This document shows positions 1 to 5,416 of a stretch of DNA of 5,790 nucleotides, in pieces. How positions within the stretch are numbered: position 1 is the first letter of the stretch; each line of letters starts with the position of its first letter. Made by a program: the position numbers and the translations under genes. Under the pieces are notes generated by a model, which saw only the letters and a list, made by a program, of their open reading frames with translations, had not been told where the DNA came from and searched no databases. The stretch comes from Betaproteobacteria bacterium (lineage in GTDB: Bacteria; Pseudomonadota; Gammaproteobacteria; Burkholderiales; Burkholderiaceae), in the NCBI GenBank assembly GCA_009921765.1, contig RFXC01000244.1, positions 1-5,790 on the forward strand, given 5' to 3'.

Positions 1-55
1 GCCGGCAGGGTCGCTCGATCGGATCGAAGGCGAATCCGGTGGAAAAAGTGCTGCG

Positions 56-61
56 AGTATA
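56..61 (-). promoter_or_regulatory. Possible -10 box for the gene beyond the left edge
   Basis: The - strand reads TATACT, five of six matches to the sigma-70 -10 consensus, in a locally AT-richer patch. At 17-bp spacing the -35 position reads TCGTCG, a poor match. It lies in the gap after rpoN, where an hpf promoter could sit, and shares the octamer TATACTCG with the box beside the kdsD start. This is a weak call from one element only. Confidence 0.2.
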
Positions 62-95
62 CAAGCGTCCGGTATTCCCGACGAGCGATCTTGCT

Positions 96-125
96 GCGCC
101 GCAACAACGCCCGATGTTGCGGCGC
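96..125 (-). repeat. Perfect inverted repeat (hairpin) after rpoN
   Basis: Arms at 96-106 (GCGCCGCAACA) and 115-125 (TGTTGCGGCGC) are exact reverse complements, 11 bp, around an 8-nt loop. The hairpin starts about 70 nt past the rpoN stop codon. In the rpoN direction the 3' arm is followed by AGCAAGATCG, with no run of T, and there is no T run on the other side either. It could be a Rho-assisted 3' end, an RNA-stabilising or processing structure between rpoN and the next gene, or a scattered genomic repeat. The sequence alone does not separate these. Confidence 0.6.
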
Positions 126-194
126 GCCAACGTGCGTGAGGTGCGCCCTCCGTTGTACTGGGCCAACAGTCTCGCCCAGCCCCGCGGGCCAGGG

Positions 195-1691
195 TCAGAG
201 CGATTTCCGCTGGGCGACCGGTGCGATGCGCAACGACTCCCGGTATTTGGCGACGGTGCGGCGGGCCACGACGATCCCCTGCTCGCCCAGCATGTCGGCG
301 ATCTGGCTGTCGGAGAGCGGGCGGCGCGCATCTTCGGCGCCGATCAGCTGCTTGATCAGCGCCCGGATCGCGGTGCTGGAGGCGGCGCCCCCGGTGTCGG
401 TGGCAACATGGCTGCCAAAGAAGTACTTGAGCTCGAATGTACCGTGGGGTGTGAGCATGTACTTCTGTGTAGTGACGCGTGAAATGGTGGATTCGTGCAA
501 ATCCAGCGTGTCGGCAATTTCCCGCAGAACCAGCGGCCGCATGGCCACTGCACCGTGCGAGAAGAAGCCGCGCTGGCGTTCCACGATCGCCTGCGAGACC
601 CTCAGGATGGTGTCAAAACGCTGAGCGATATTCTTGATCAGCCAGCGGGCTTCCTGGAGCGGGCCAGACAGGTTGCCCGAAGCGCTGCCGCGATTGCGGC
701 GCAGGATGTCGGCGTACATGTCGTTTACGCGCAGCTTGGGCATCACATCGGGGTTGAGCACAGCCGCCCAGCCGGCTCGCGTTCGGCGAACGATCACATC
801 GGGCACCACATAGCCGGCGTCATCCGACCCGAAGCGGGCGCCCGGCCTGGGCTCCAGGCTGCGGATCAGCGCGTGCGCCTGCCGCAGGCGGTCTTCGTCG
901 CACTGCAACACCCGTCGCAGACGAACAAAATCGCGCGCTGCGAGCAGCTCCAGGTGGTTGACTACGATCTCCCGGGCGATCGCCATCACCGCCGGGTCAT
1001 CATGGTCGGCCTGGGCAAGCTGCAGCAGCAGGCATTCCCGCAGATTGCGCGCGGCCACGCCCGGCGGGTCAAAGCTCTGCAGCAGCTTGAGTGCGGCGGC
1101 CACTTCGTCCGGATCGATTTCGAGCTCGGCAGGCAGCGCCTCCCGGAATTCGTCCAGACTGGTGTTGAGCATGCCGTCGCGGTCGAGTTCGTCGATCAGG
1201 AGCTCGATCAGCGCGCGGTCGCGGCGCTCGAGGCGGGTGGCGGCGAGTTGCTCGCGCAGGTGCTCAACCAGCGAGACGCCGGCGCCCGCGAGCTGTGGGT
1301 ATTCGCGCTCATCGTCGTCATCATTCTGCGAGCGCGAGCCGCTGTCGTGCCCCCAGTCGGCAGGCGCGTCATCGCCATCCGGGTTGCTGCCTTCCGAGTC
1401 GTTGCCAGACTCGCTGTCGCCCTCGTCGTTGCGCTGGGCGGTTTCGGCGGGCGTGCCGCCCAGGTCAGCGAGTCCCTGCGGCAGCGGCGGATCAAGCGTG
1501 CCGTTTGCCGAGATGCTCACGCACTCGCCCAGCGGATCGTCATCGCGTTCCAGCAGCGGGTTCTCGGCCAGCATCTGCTCGATTTCCTGGTTCAGCTCGA
1601 GCGTGGAGAGCTGCAGCAGCCGGATGGACTGCTGCAGCTGCGGGGTGAGGGCGAGCTGCTGACTGAGCTTGAACTGGAGGGCGGTTTTCAT
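195..1691 (-). CDS. rpoN: RNA polymerase sigma-54 factor RpoN
   Basis: This is the alternative sigma factor that directs core RNA polymerase to -24/-12 (GG/GC) promoters and needs AAA+ enhancer-binding activators to open them. The 498-residue length is normal for the family. Region I (about 1-50) is the Leu/Gln-rich activator-responsive segment, with [15 protein letters not shown] at 15-29. Region II (about 50-130) is strongly acidic with a run of Asp near 124-127. The core-binding domain follows at about 135-330. The DNA-binding part has the helix-turn-helix around 387-413 (LHESTISRV) and a perfect RpoN box, [10 protein letters not shown], at 476-485. The ATG start has a modest AGG ribosome site and lies 36 nt after the lptB stop. 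A likely internal promoter and a leader hairpin sit just upstream. All regions are intact and identification is secure. Confidence 0.98.
   Translation of the reverse strand: MKTALQFKLSQQLALTPQLQQSIRLLQLSTLELNQEIEQMLAENPLLERDDDPLGECVSISANGTLDPPLPQGLADLGGTPAETAQRNDEGDSESGNDSEGSNPDGDDAPADWGHDSGSRSQNDDDDEREYPQLAGAGVSLVEHLREQLAATRLERRDRALIELLIDELDRDGMLNTSLDEFREALPAELEIDPDEVAAALKLLQSFDPPGVAARNLRECLLLQLAQADHDDPAVMAIAREIVVNHLELLAARDFVRLRRVLQCDEDRLRQAHALIRSLEPRPGARFGSDDAGYVVPDVIVRRTRAGWAAVLNPDVMPKLRVNDMYADILRRNRGSASGNLSGPLQEARWLIKNIAQRFDTILRVSQAIVERQRGFFSHGAVAMRPLVLREIADTLDLHESTISRVTTQKYMLTPHGTFELKYFFGSHVATDTGGAASSTAIRALIKQLIGAEDARRPLSDSQIADMLGEQGIVVARRTVAKYRESLRIAPVAQRKSL
1609..1639 (-). repeat. 11-bp inverted repeat inside rpoN codons 18-28
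   Basis: Arms at 1609-1619 (AGCTGCAGCAG) and 1629-1639 (CTGCTGCAGCT) are exact reverse complements with a 9-nt loop. They encode the repeated Leu/Gln stretch of sigma-54 region I. In the mRNA this would form a stable hairpin about 52-82 nt after the first base of the start codon. It may simply follow from alternating CTG and CAG codons, but the pairing is perfect. Confidence 0.5.
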
Positions 1692-1705
1692 CAGGGCCTG
1701 GTTTT

Positions 1706-1728
1706 GCGCAGCCCACCCGCAGCTGCGC
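1706..1728 (-). repeat. Inverted repeat in the lptB-rpoN junction
   Basis: Arms GCGCAGC (1706-1712) and GCTGCGC (1722-1728) pair perfectly around a 9-nt loop. The 5' arm in the transcript begins at the last base of the lptB TAG stop codon. The 3' arm is followed by AAAACC and then the rpoN ribosome site, so there is no T-tract and this is not an intrinsic terminator. It could shield the mRNA end, mark a processing site, or affect coupling of rpoN translation to lptB. Confidence 0.45.
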
Positions 1729-2486
1729 TACATCGAAAAATGTTCACCAAGGTAGTAGCGCCGCACGTCGTCATTTTCAACGACTTCATCGGGCCGGCCG
1801 AAAGCAAGAACGGTACCATCCCTAATGATATAAGCCCTGTCGCAGATGCCAAGCGTTTCTCGAACGTTGTGGTCTGTGATCAACACTCCGATGCCGCGGT
1901 CCTTGAGAAAACGAACGATTCGCTGGATCTCGAGGACGGCGATGGGGTCGACGCCGGCAAACGGCTCGTCCAGCAGGATAAACCGGGGGGAATTCGCCAA
2001 CGCCCGGGCGATTTCCACCCGACGGCGCTCGCCTCCCGAGAGAGACATCGCTGGATTGGATCGAATATGGCCGATCTGCAGTTCGTCGATCAGGCGATCG
2101 AGCCGCTCACGGATCGTCGCCTTGTCGAGTGGCGCGCCCTCGGCATCACGCTGCAGCTCAAGCACCGCGGTGATGTTCTCCTCGACGGTGAGCTTGCGGA
2201 ACACCGACGCTTCCTGCGGCAGGTAAGCAAGCCCCAGGCGGGCGCGGCGATGGATGGGTAGCCTTCCGATCGGCTGGTCATCCAGCGTGATGCTGCCGCC
2301 GTCGCATGGCACGAGGCCCACGATCATGTAAAAACAGGTGGTCTTGCCGGCGCCGTTGGGCCCCAGCAGTCCCACCACCTGACCGCTTGCGACCTCGACC
2401 GACACATCGCGGACCACCTTGCGCCCGTGATAGGCCTTCATCAGCTGTGTGGCAACGAGCCGACTGCTGGCAGGCGCTGTGCTCAC
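1728..2486 (-). CDS. lptB: LPS export ABC transporter ATP-binding protein LptB
   Basis: This is the cytoplasmic ATPase that, as a dimer with the membrane proteins LptF and LptG and with LptC, extracts LPS from the inner membrane and drives it along the Lpt bridge. All ABC motifs are present: Walker A GPNGAGKT at 42-49, Q-loop Gln91 in LPQEASVF, signature LSGGE at 149-153, Walker B FILLDEP at 169-175 with catalytic Glu174, the D-loop GVDP, and switch His206 in ITDHN. The C-terminus YYLGEHFSM is of LptB type. Length is 252 residues, slightly longer than the E. coli protein at the N-terminus. The start is GTG at 2484-2486, 8 nt after the lptA stop, with only a weak GAG upstream, so translational coupling to lptA is likely. 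The last 180 bases are unusually AT-rich and carry a probable promoter for rpoN. lptF and lptG are not in this window. Confidence 0.97.
   Translation of the reverse strand: MSTAPASSRLVATQLMKAYHGRKVVRDVSVEVASGQVVGLLGPNGAGKTTCFYMIVGLVPCDGGSITLDDQPIGRLPIHRRARLGLAYLPQEASVFRKLTVEENITAVLELQRDAEGAPLDKATIRERLDRLIDELQIGHIRSNPAMSLSGGERRRVEIARALANSPRFILLDEPFAGVDPIAVLEIQRIVRFLKDRGIGVLITDHNVRETLGICDRAYIIRDGTVLAFGRPDEVVENDDVRRYYLGEHFSM
1825..1852 (-). promoter_or_regulatory. Probable sigma-70 promoter for rpoN inside lptB
   Basis: On the - strand TTGGCA (1847-1852, five of six to TTGACA) and TATCAT (1825-1830, five of six to TATAAT) are separated by 16 bp. They lie in a stretch with about 47% GC (1801-1860), far below the rest of the window. 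Predicted initiation is near 1818, giving a leader of roughly 127 nt before the rpoN ATG that would include the 1706-1728 hairpin. The overlapping lptB codons use AGG twice, plus ATT and TAT, which fits constraint on the DNA sequence. This is inferred from motif match only. Confidence 0.5.
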
Positions 2487-2494
2487 CGTGTGGC

Positions 2495-3211
2495 TCAGCG
2501 TCCGGGCGGCGTGCTGCCCAGCGACTCGGCCGGGCGCAGCTGGGCGGGCGGCGAGGCAGGCGACGAGGCAGGCGTGCCGCCGGTTGCCGGCCGCGCTCCG
2601 GAGGTAGGCGATCCGGCGCCGGGCGCAGGCGTTGGCGTGGCCCCGCCCGCATCCGGGCCGCCACTTCGCCGCGGCTGGATCACCATGCGGACGCGGTCGC
2701 TGCCGAGCGCGCCTGGGGCGCGGCCCTCGACCGTGTAGAACTCGGCGCTGCTCTGATAGATGATGCGCGCGCCGTGCACTTCATCCTGCACCTGCTCGCG
2801 CTCGAGCCGGCGCAGCGAGGCCTGGCTGGTGAGCGTGACCGTCTCGGCCTTGCCGTCGTAGTCGATGATCAGGCCATAGCCCTCGACGAACTCCTCGAGT
2901 GCCTCGCGCTTCTGCCGGAAACTCGCGGGCTGCCCTTCGGCGCGGCCGTACTGAAAGCCCTCGGTGTCTTCACGCACGACCATCCGGTCGGAGCGGATCA
3001 CGATGGTCCCTTTGGTGAGGATCACGCGACCGATAAACGTGCTGATACGACGCGCGTCGTCATACTCCATCCGGTCAGACTCGATCTGGACCGGCTTGTC
3101 CCGGTCGGCCTTCTCGGCGTGCACGCTCGGAGAGAAGGCGACCAGGCCGGCCGCAAGCGGCGCACCTGCTTTGCGCAGCCAGACTGCCCGGCCGACCGGG
3201 GTGTGGCGCAT
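2495..3211 (-). CDS. lptA: LPS export periplasmic protein LptA
   Basis: LptA is the periplasmic beta-jellyroll protein that polymerises head to tail between LptC and LptD and carries LPS across the periplasm. I start at the ATG at 3209-3211 (238 residues). This places a signal peptide first: basic residues, a hydrophobic stretch AGAPLAAGLVAF, then cleavage after VHA at residue 32. The OstA/LptA domain follows at about 40-180, beginning with PVQIESDRMEYDD and including RISTFIGRVILTKGT. The last 58 or so residues are Pro/Ala/Gly/Ser/Thr-rich and look disordered; E. coli LptA (185 residues) lacks such a tail. The reading frame is open further upstream to an ATG at 3305-3307, but that start would overlap lptC by 47 nt and bury the signal peptide. 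A GTG at 3245-3247 is another possibility. No good ribosome site precedes any of them. Confidence 0.93.
   Translation of the reverse strand: MRHTPVGRAVWLRKAGAPLAAGLVAFSPSVHAEKADRDKPVQIESDRMEYDDARRISTFIGRVILTKGTIVIRSDRMVVREDTEGFQYGRAEGQPASFRQKREALEEFVEGYGLIIDYDGKAETVTLTSQASLRRLEREQVQDEVHGARIIYQSSAEFYTVEGRAPGALGSDRVRMVIQPRRSGGPDAGGATPTPAPGAGSPTSGARPATGGTPASSPASPPAQLRPAESLGSTPPGR
2551..2574 (-). repeat. 12-bp tandem repeat in the lptA tail
   Basis: Two adjacent 12-bp units, 2551-2562 and 2563-2574, match at 11 of 12 positions (core GAGGCAGGCG). In the lptA frame they encode the PAS-type repeat within TPASSPASPPA. Slippage at such a unit could lengthen or shorten the Pro/Ala-rich tail in whole codons. 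With only two copies it is a minor repeat. Confidence 0.6.
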
Positions 3212-3260
3212 GATGACTGCACGAAGGCGATGAAGGAGGTAATGCACGCGTTGACAGGGC

Positions 3261-3857
3261 TTAGGGGTTGCGTCGCTCGGACACCCAGACGCCCCGGGCC
3301 TCGGCATCGACGCGCAGCGTTCGGGCGCGATTATTGAATTCCATACCGGTACCGGTCAAGGTTGACTGGCCACGTGTGACCACCACCGGACGATCGGTCA
3401 CCGCAACCTCGCGGTCGGAAAACACCCTGGCGAATTCGGTGCGGATCTGCATGGGGGGGTCGATGGCGGTTCCGGGCCGGTCGAGTTGCACCGAGCCTTC
3501 AAGGATGGTCTCCTGGCTTTCGCGCACCGACTGTCCGCGAAGTGCGGTCACCGTCACGCGTGGCTGCGCCGGGTCAAGCGAGACCATGGTGGGCCGGGTG
3601 TAGCGGGTGGTGTCGGAGCGGCGAAAGTGCTCCATGCGGTCGGCGCTCATCCGGAACGCGGGCTCGCCCCGGTCGTTCAGGCGCAGCAGCAGCACATTTT
3701 CGCCAAAGGCATCGGCGATGTCGGCGGTGTCCTGCACCAGACCGGGCATCACGAAGCGCTGGGCGATCTCGGCCAGATAGTAGGAACCCGCTGCGAGCAT
3801 GAGCAACAGCCCGATCGATACCGCGGCCGCCAGCCGGTCGTAAAAGCGCGGATTCAT
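3261..3857 (-). CDS. lptC: LPS export system protein LptC
   Basis: LptC is a bitopic inner-membrane protein that takes LPS from the LptB2FG transporter and passes it to LptA. The 198-residue protein has a short cytoplasmic N-terminus (MNPRFYDR), one membrane helix at about 9-29 (AAAVSIGLLLMLAAGSYYLA), and a periplasmic LptC/YrbK domain. Family-like segments include FRMSADRMEHF (about 68-78) and LTGTGMEFNNRARTLRV near the C-terminus. Length and topology match the family. The ATG start overlaps the kdsC stop in an ATGA junction, and only a weak AGG lies upstream, so reinitiation after kdsC is likely. The stop (TAA) is followed by a 49-nt gap before the chosen lptA start. Confidence 0.95.
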   Translation of the reverse strand: MNPRFYDRLAAAVSIGLLLMLAAGSYYLAEIAQRFVMPGLVQDTADIADAFGENVLLLRLNDRGEPAFRMSADRMEHFRRSDTTRYTRPTMVSLDPAQPRVTVTALRGQSVRESQETILEGSVQLDRPGTAIDPPMQIRTEFARVFSDREVAVTDRPVVVTRGQSTLTGTGMEFNNRARTLRVDAEARGVWVSERRNP

Positions 3858-4411
3858 GCCGGGTGCAACGGGCCTGGTCCGATTCGCCGGGCCAGTGCCG
3901 CCTCGAGCGCACCGCGGCAGTCCAGGATGAATTCGGCCAGATCACGAATCGCCCCGGCGCCGCCTGGGCGGGTTGATACCCAGTGCGCGCGGGCACGAAC
4001 CGCCGGTTCGGCATCGGCCACTGCGGCAGCGAATCCGGCGGCCATCATCGCGGGGAGGTCGGTCCAGTCGTCGCCCGCAAAGCCCACCTGGTCGCGCGCG
4101 AGGCCGAATTCGGCGCACAGCGAATCGAGCGCAGCGAGTTTGTCGCGGGCGCCCTGGATCACCGTGGTGATTCCAAGCTCGGCCGCGCGATGCTCGACGA
4201 TGGCCGAGCGGCGCGCCGTGATGATCGCCAGCCGCAGCCCCGCTTCACGCAGCAGGGTGAGGCCAAACCCGTCACGGACGCTGAACGCCTTCATGGCTTC
4301 GCCCTGCGGGCCGATATAGATGTGACCGTCGGTGAGTGTGCCGTCCACATCGAGCGCAAGCGCCTGAATGGCGGCCGCTCGGGCCCGGACATCGGTAAGG
4401 GTTGCGGCCAT
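3854..4411 (-). CDS. kdsC: 3-deoxy-D-manno-octulosonate 8-phosphate phosphatase KdsC
   Basis: KdsC is a cytoplasmic HAD-superfamily phosphatase, usually a tetramer, that releases inorganic phosphate from Kdo-8-phosphate before Kdo is activated with CMP for LPS core synthesis. The 185-residue length is typical of these cap-less HAD enzymes. HAD motif I is LDVDGTLTDG with nucleophile Asp21 and acid/base Asp23. Motif II is Thr65 in IITARRS, motif III is Lys91 in QGARDK, and motif IV is GDDWTDLP with Asp114 and Asp118. A glycine-rich RPGGAGAIRD segment near the C-terminus matches the part of KdsC that closes the neighbouring active site. Motif II has Ala where most KdsC proteins I recall have Gly (TGR). 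The ATG shares one base with the kdsD stop (TGATG), and AAGG at 4419-4422 provides a well-spaced ribosome site. Confidence 0.96.
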   Translation of the reverse strand: MAATLTDVRARAAAIQALALDVDGTLTDGHIYIGPQGEAMKAFSVRDGFGLTLLREAGLRLAIITARRSAIVEHRAAELGITTVIQGARDKLAALDSLCAEFGLARDQVGFAGDDWTDLPAMMAAGFAAAVADAEPAVRARAHWVSTRPGGAGAIRDLAEFILDCRGALEAALARRIGPGPLHPA

Positions 4412-5403
4412 CAGAAAACCTTGGCCGACAAAAGGTCGTGAATGTGGATTGCGCCCACCATCCGATGATCAGCGTCGGTCACGGGCAGCGCGCTGATGCG
4501 CCGCTCGTCCATCAGTCGCACGGCTTCTGCGGCGAGTGCCTGCGGGCCGATGGTGACCGCGCCCGGCGTCATCGCGTCCTCGATCCGCATGGACTGGATG
4601 TCGGCGCCGCGCTCGAGCACGCGGCGCAGGTCGCCGTCGGTGAAGACGCCCGCGAGCGTCCCATCGGCGCGTTCGACTGCAGTCATGCCCATGCGCTTGC
4701 GGGTGACCTCAAGGATGGCCTCGGTAAGCCGCGCGCCGAGCTGGACCCTTGGCAGGGCCGGGTCACGGCGCATCACGTCGTCGACCAGCGTGAGGAGCTT
4801 TCGGCCCAGGGCGCCACCCGGGTGCGAGCGGGCAAAGTCATCGGGCCCGAAGCCGCGCGCATCGAGGAGCGCGACGGCCAGGGCATCACCCAGCGCAAGC
4901 GCGGCCGTCGTGCTGGCAGTAGGTGCAAGATTGAGCGGACAGGCCTCGCGATCGACCGCGGCATCGAGATGCACATCGGCGAGCCTGGCGAGTGGCGAAT
5001 CGACGCGTCCCGTGATCGCGATCAGCCGTGTGCCCTGGCGGCGCGCGATCGGCATGATGCGGGCGAGCTCCTCGGTGGCCCCGGAGTTGGAGACCGCCAC
5101 CAGCACATCGTCCTGCGTGACCATGCCGAGATCGCCATGGCTCGCCTCGGCGGGATGAAGGAAAAACGCCGGCGTGCCGGTTGAAGCAAGCGTTGCGGCG
5201 ATTTTCCGAGCCACATGGCCGGACTTGCCGATGCCACTCACCACCACCCGGCCGTTACAAGCGAGGATCATCTGGCACGCCTCGACAAAGGGCGTGCCGA
5301 TTCGCTGCGACAGCGCATCGACCGCTTCGGCCTCAATACGAAGCACCTCGACCGCACGCAGGATCAGGCGGTCGGCGCTCGCTACAATGGATCGGGAATT
5401 CAC
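4411..5403 (-). CDS. kdsD: Arabinose-5-phosphate isomerase KdsD
   Basis: KdsD interconverts D-ribulose-5-phosphate and D-arabinose-5-phosphate, the first step towards Kdo. With the GTG start at 5401-5403 it has 330 residues, close to the 328 of E. coli KdsD. The SIS sugar-isomerase domain spans about 40-185, with GIGKSGH at 57-63, HPAEASHGDLGMV at 83-95, SNSGATEEL at 105-113, EACPLNLAPTASTT at 153-166 and SHPGGALGRK at 193-202. Residues equivalent to the E. coli catalytic set (Lys59, Glu111, Glu152, His193) are Lys60, Glu112, Glu153 and His194. Two CBS domains follow at about 207-265 and 275-330. The frame stays open another 59 codons upstream, but that part would overlap the divergent antiporter gene and has no family resemblance. 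The segment before AVEVLRIEAEAV has the same length as in E. coli, which supports the GTG start. Confidence 0.95.
   Translation of the reverse strand: MNSRSIVASADRLILRAVEVLRIEAEAVDALSQRIGTPFVEACQMILACNGRVVVSGIGKSGHVARKIAATLASTGTPAFFLHPAEASHGDLGMVTQDDVLVAVSNSGATEELARIMPIARRQGTRLIAITGRVDSPLARLADVHLDAAVDREACPLNLAPTASTTAALALGDALAVALLDARGFGPDDFARSHPGGALGRKLLTLVDDVMRRDPALPRVQLGARLTEAILEVTRKRMGMTAVERADGTLAGVFTDGDLRRVLERGADIQSMRIEDAMTPGAVTIGPQALAAEAVRLMDERRISALPVTDADHRMVGAIHIHDLLSAKVF
5383..5388 (+). promoter_or_regulatory. Candidate -10 box for the antiporter gene
   Basis: TACAAT matches five of six bases of the sigma-70 -10 consensus and would start transcription near 5395, about 20 nt before the antiporter ATG at 5416. 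No convincing -35 hexamer lies 15-18 bp upstream, and there is no extended -10 TG. It falls within the first codons of kdsD if kdsD starts at 5403. Confidence 0.35.
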
Positions 5404-5410
5404 CCCACCG

Positions 5411-5416
5411 AGTATA
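5411..5416 (-). promoter_or_regulatory. Candidate -10 box for the kdsD operon
   Basis: The - strand reads TATACT (five of six to TATAAT). Initiation about 7 bp downstream would fall near 5404, next to the kdsD GTG at 5401-5403, which would make the transcript nearly leaderless. No good -35 is visible within the antiporter codons upstream. The operon may instead be driven from further inside the antiporter gene. Confidence 0.3.

Larger units (their letters stand above)
1..194. other. Intergenic region downstream of rpoN
   Basis: No credible gene lies here. On the - strand, which carries the neighbouring genes, there is no ATG, so the next gene of the cluster (usually hpf, by the conserved gene order) must start beyond the left edge. 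The stretch contains a perfect hairpin at 96-125, a weaker 6-bp inverted repeat (158-163 with 174-179) and a TATACT box on the - strand at 56-61. No T-tract follows either hairpin directly, so a canonical intrinsic terminator for the rpoN transcript is not visible. Confidence 0.7.

Noticed and set aside
158..179. 6-bp inverted repeat with 10-nt loop as a terminator of rpoN
   Set aside because: The stem is short and no T-tract follows on the - strand; chance occurrence in GC-rich DNA is likely.
402..417. TGGCA...TGC resembling a sigma-54 promoter on the + strand within rpoN
   Set aside because: Only the GG/GC core spacing matches, the -12 element is poor, and no gene lies downstream on that strand.
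495..2261. Open + strand frame of 588 codons opposite rpoN and lptB
   Set aside because: It is antisense to two intact, clearly identified genes, resembles no family I know, and its openness is explained by high-GC codon bias.
3251..3256. Perfect TTGACA (-35) on the + strand
   Set aside because: No TA-containing -10 occurs 15-19 bp downstream, and no + strand gene follows.
3212..3307. 32-residue upstream extension of LptA
   Set aside because: It would overlap lptC and place an Arg/Pro/Cys-containing leader ahead of a normal signal peptide.
2306..3337. Open + strand frame of 343 codons opposite lptB, lptA and lptC
   Set aside because: Antisense shadow with Arg/Ala/Gly-rich translation and no domain; the - strand genes account for the sequence.
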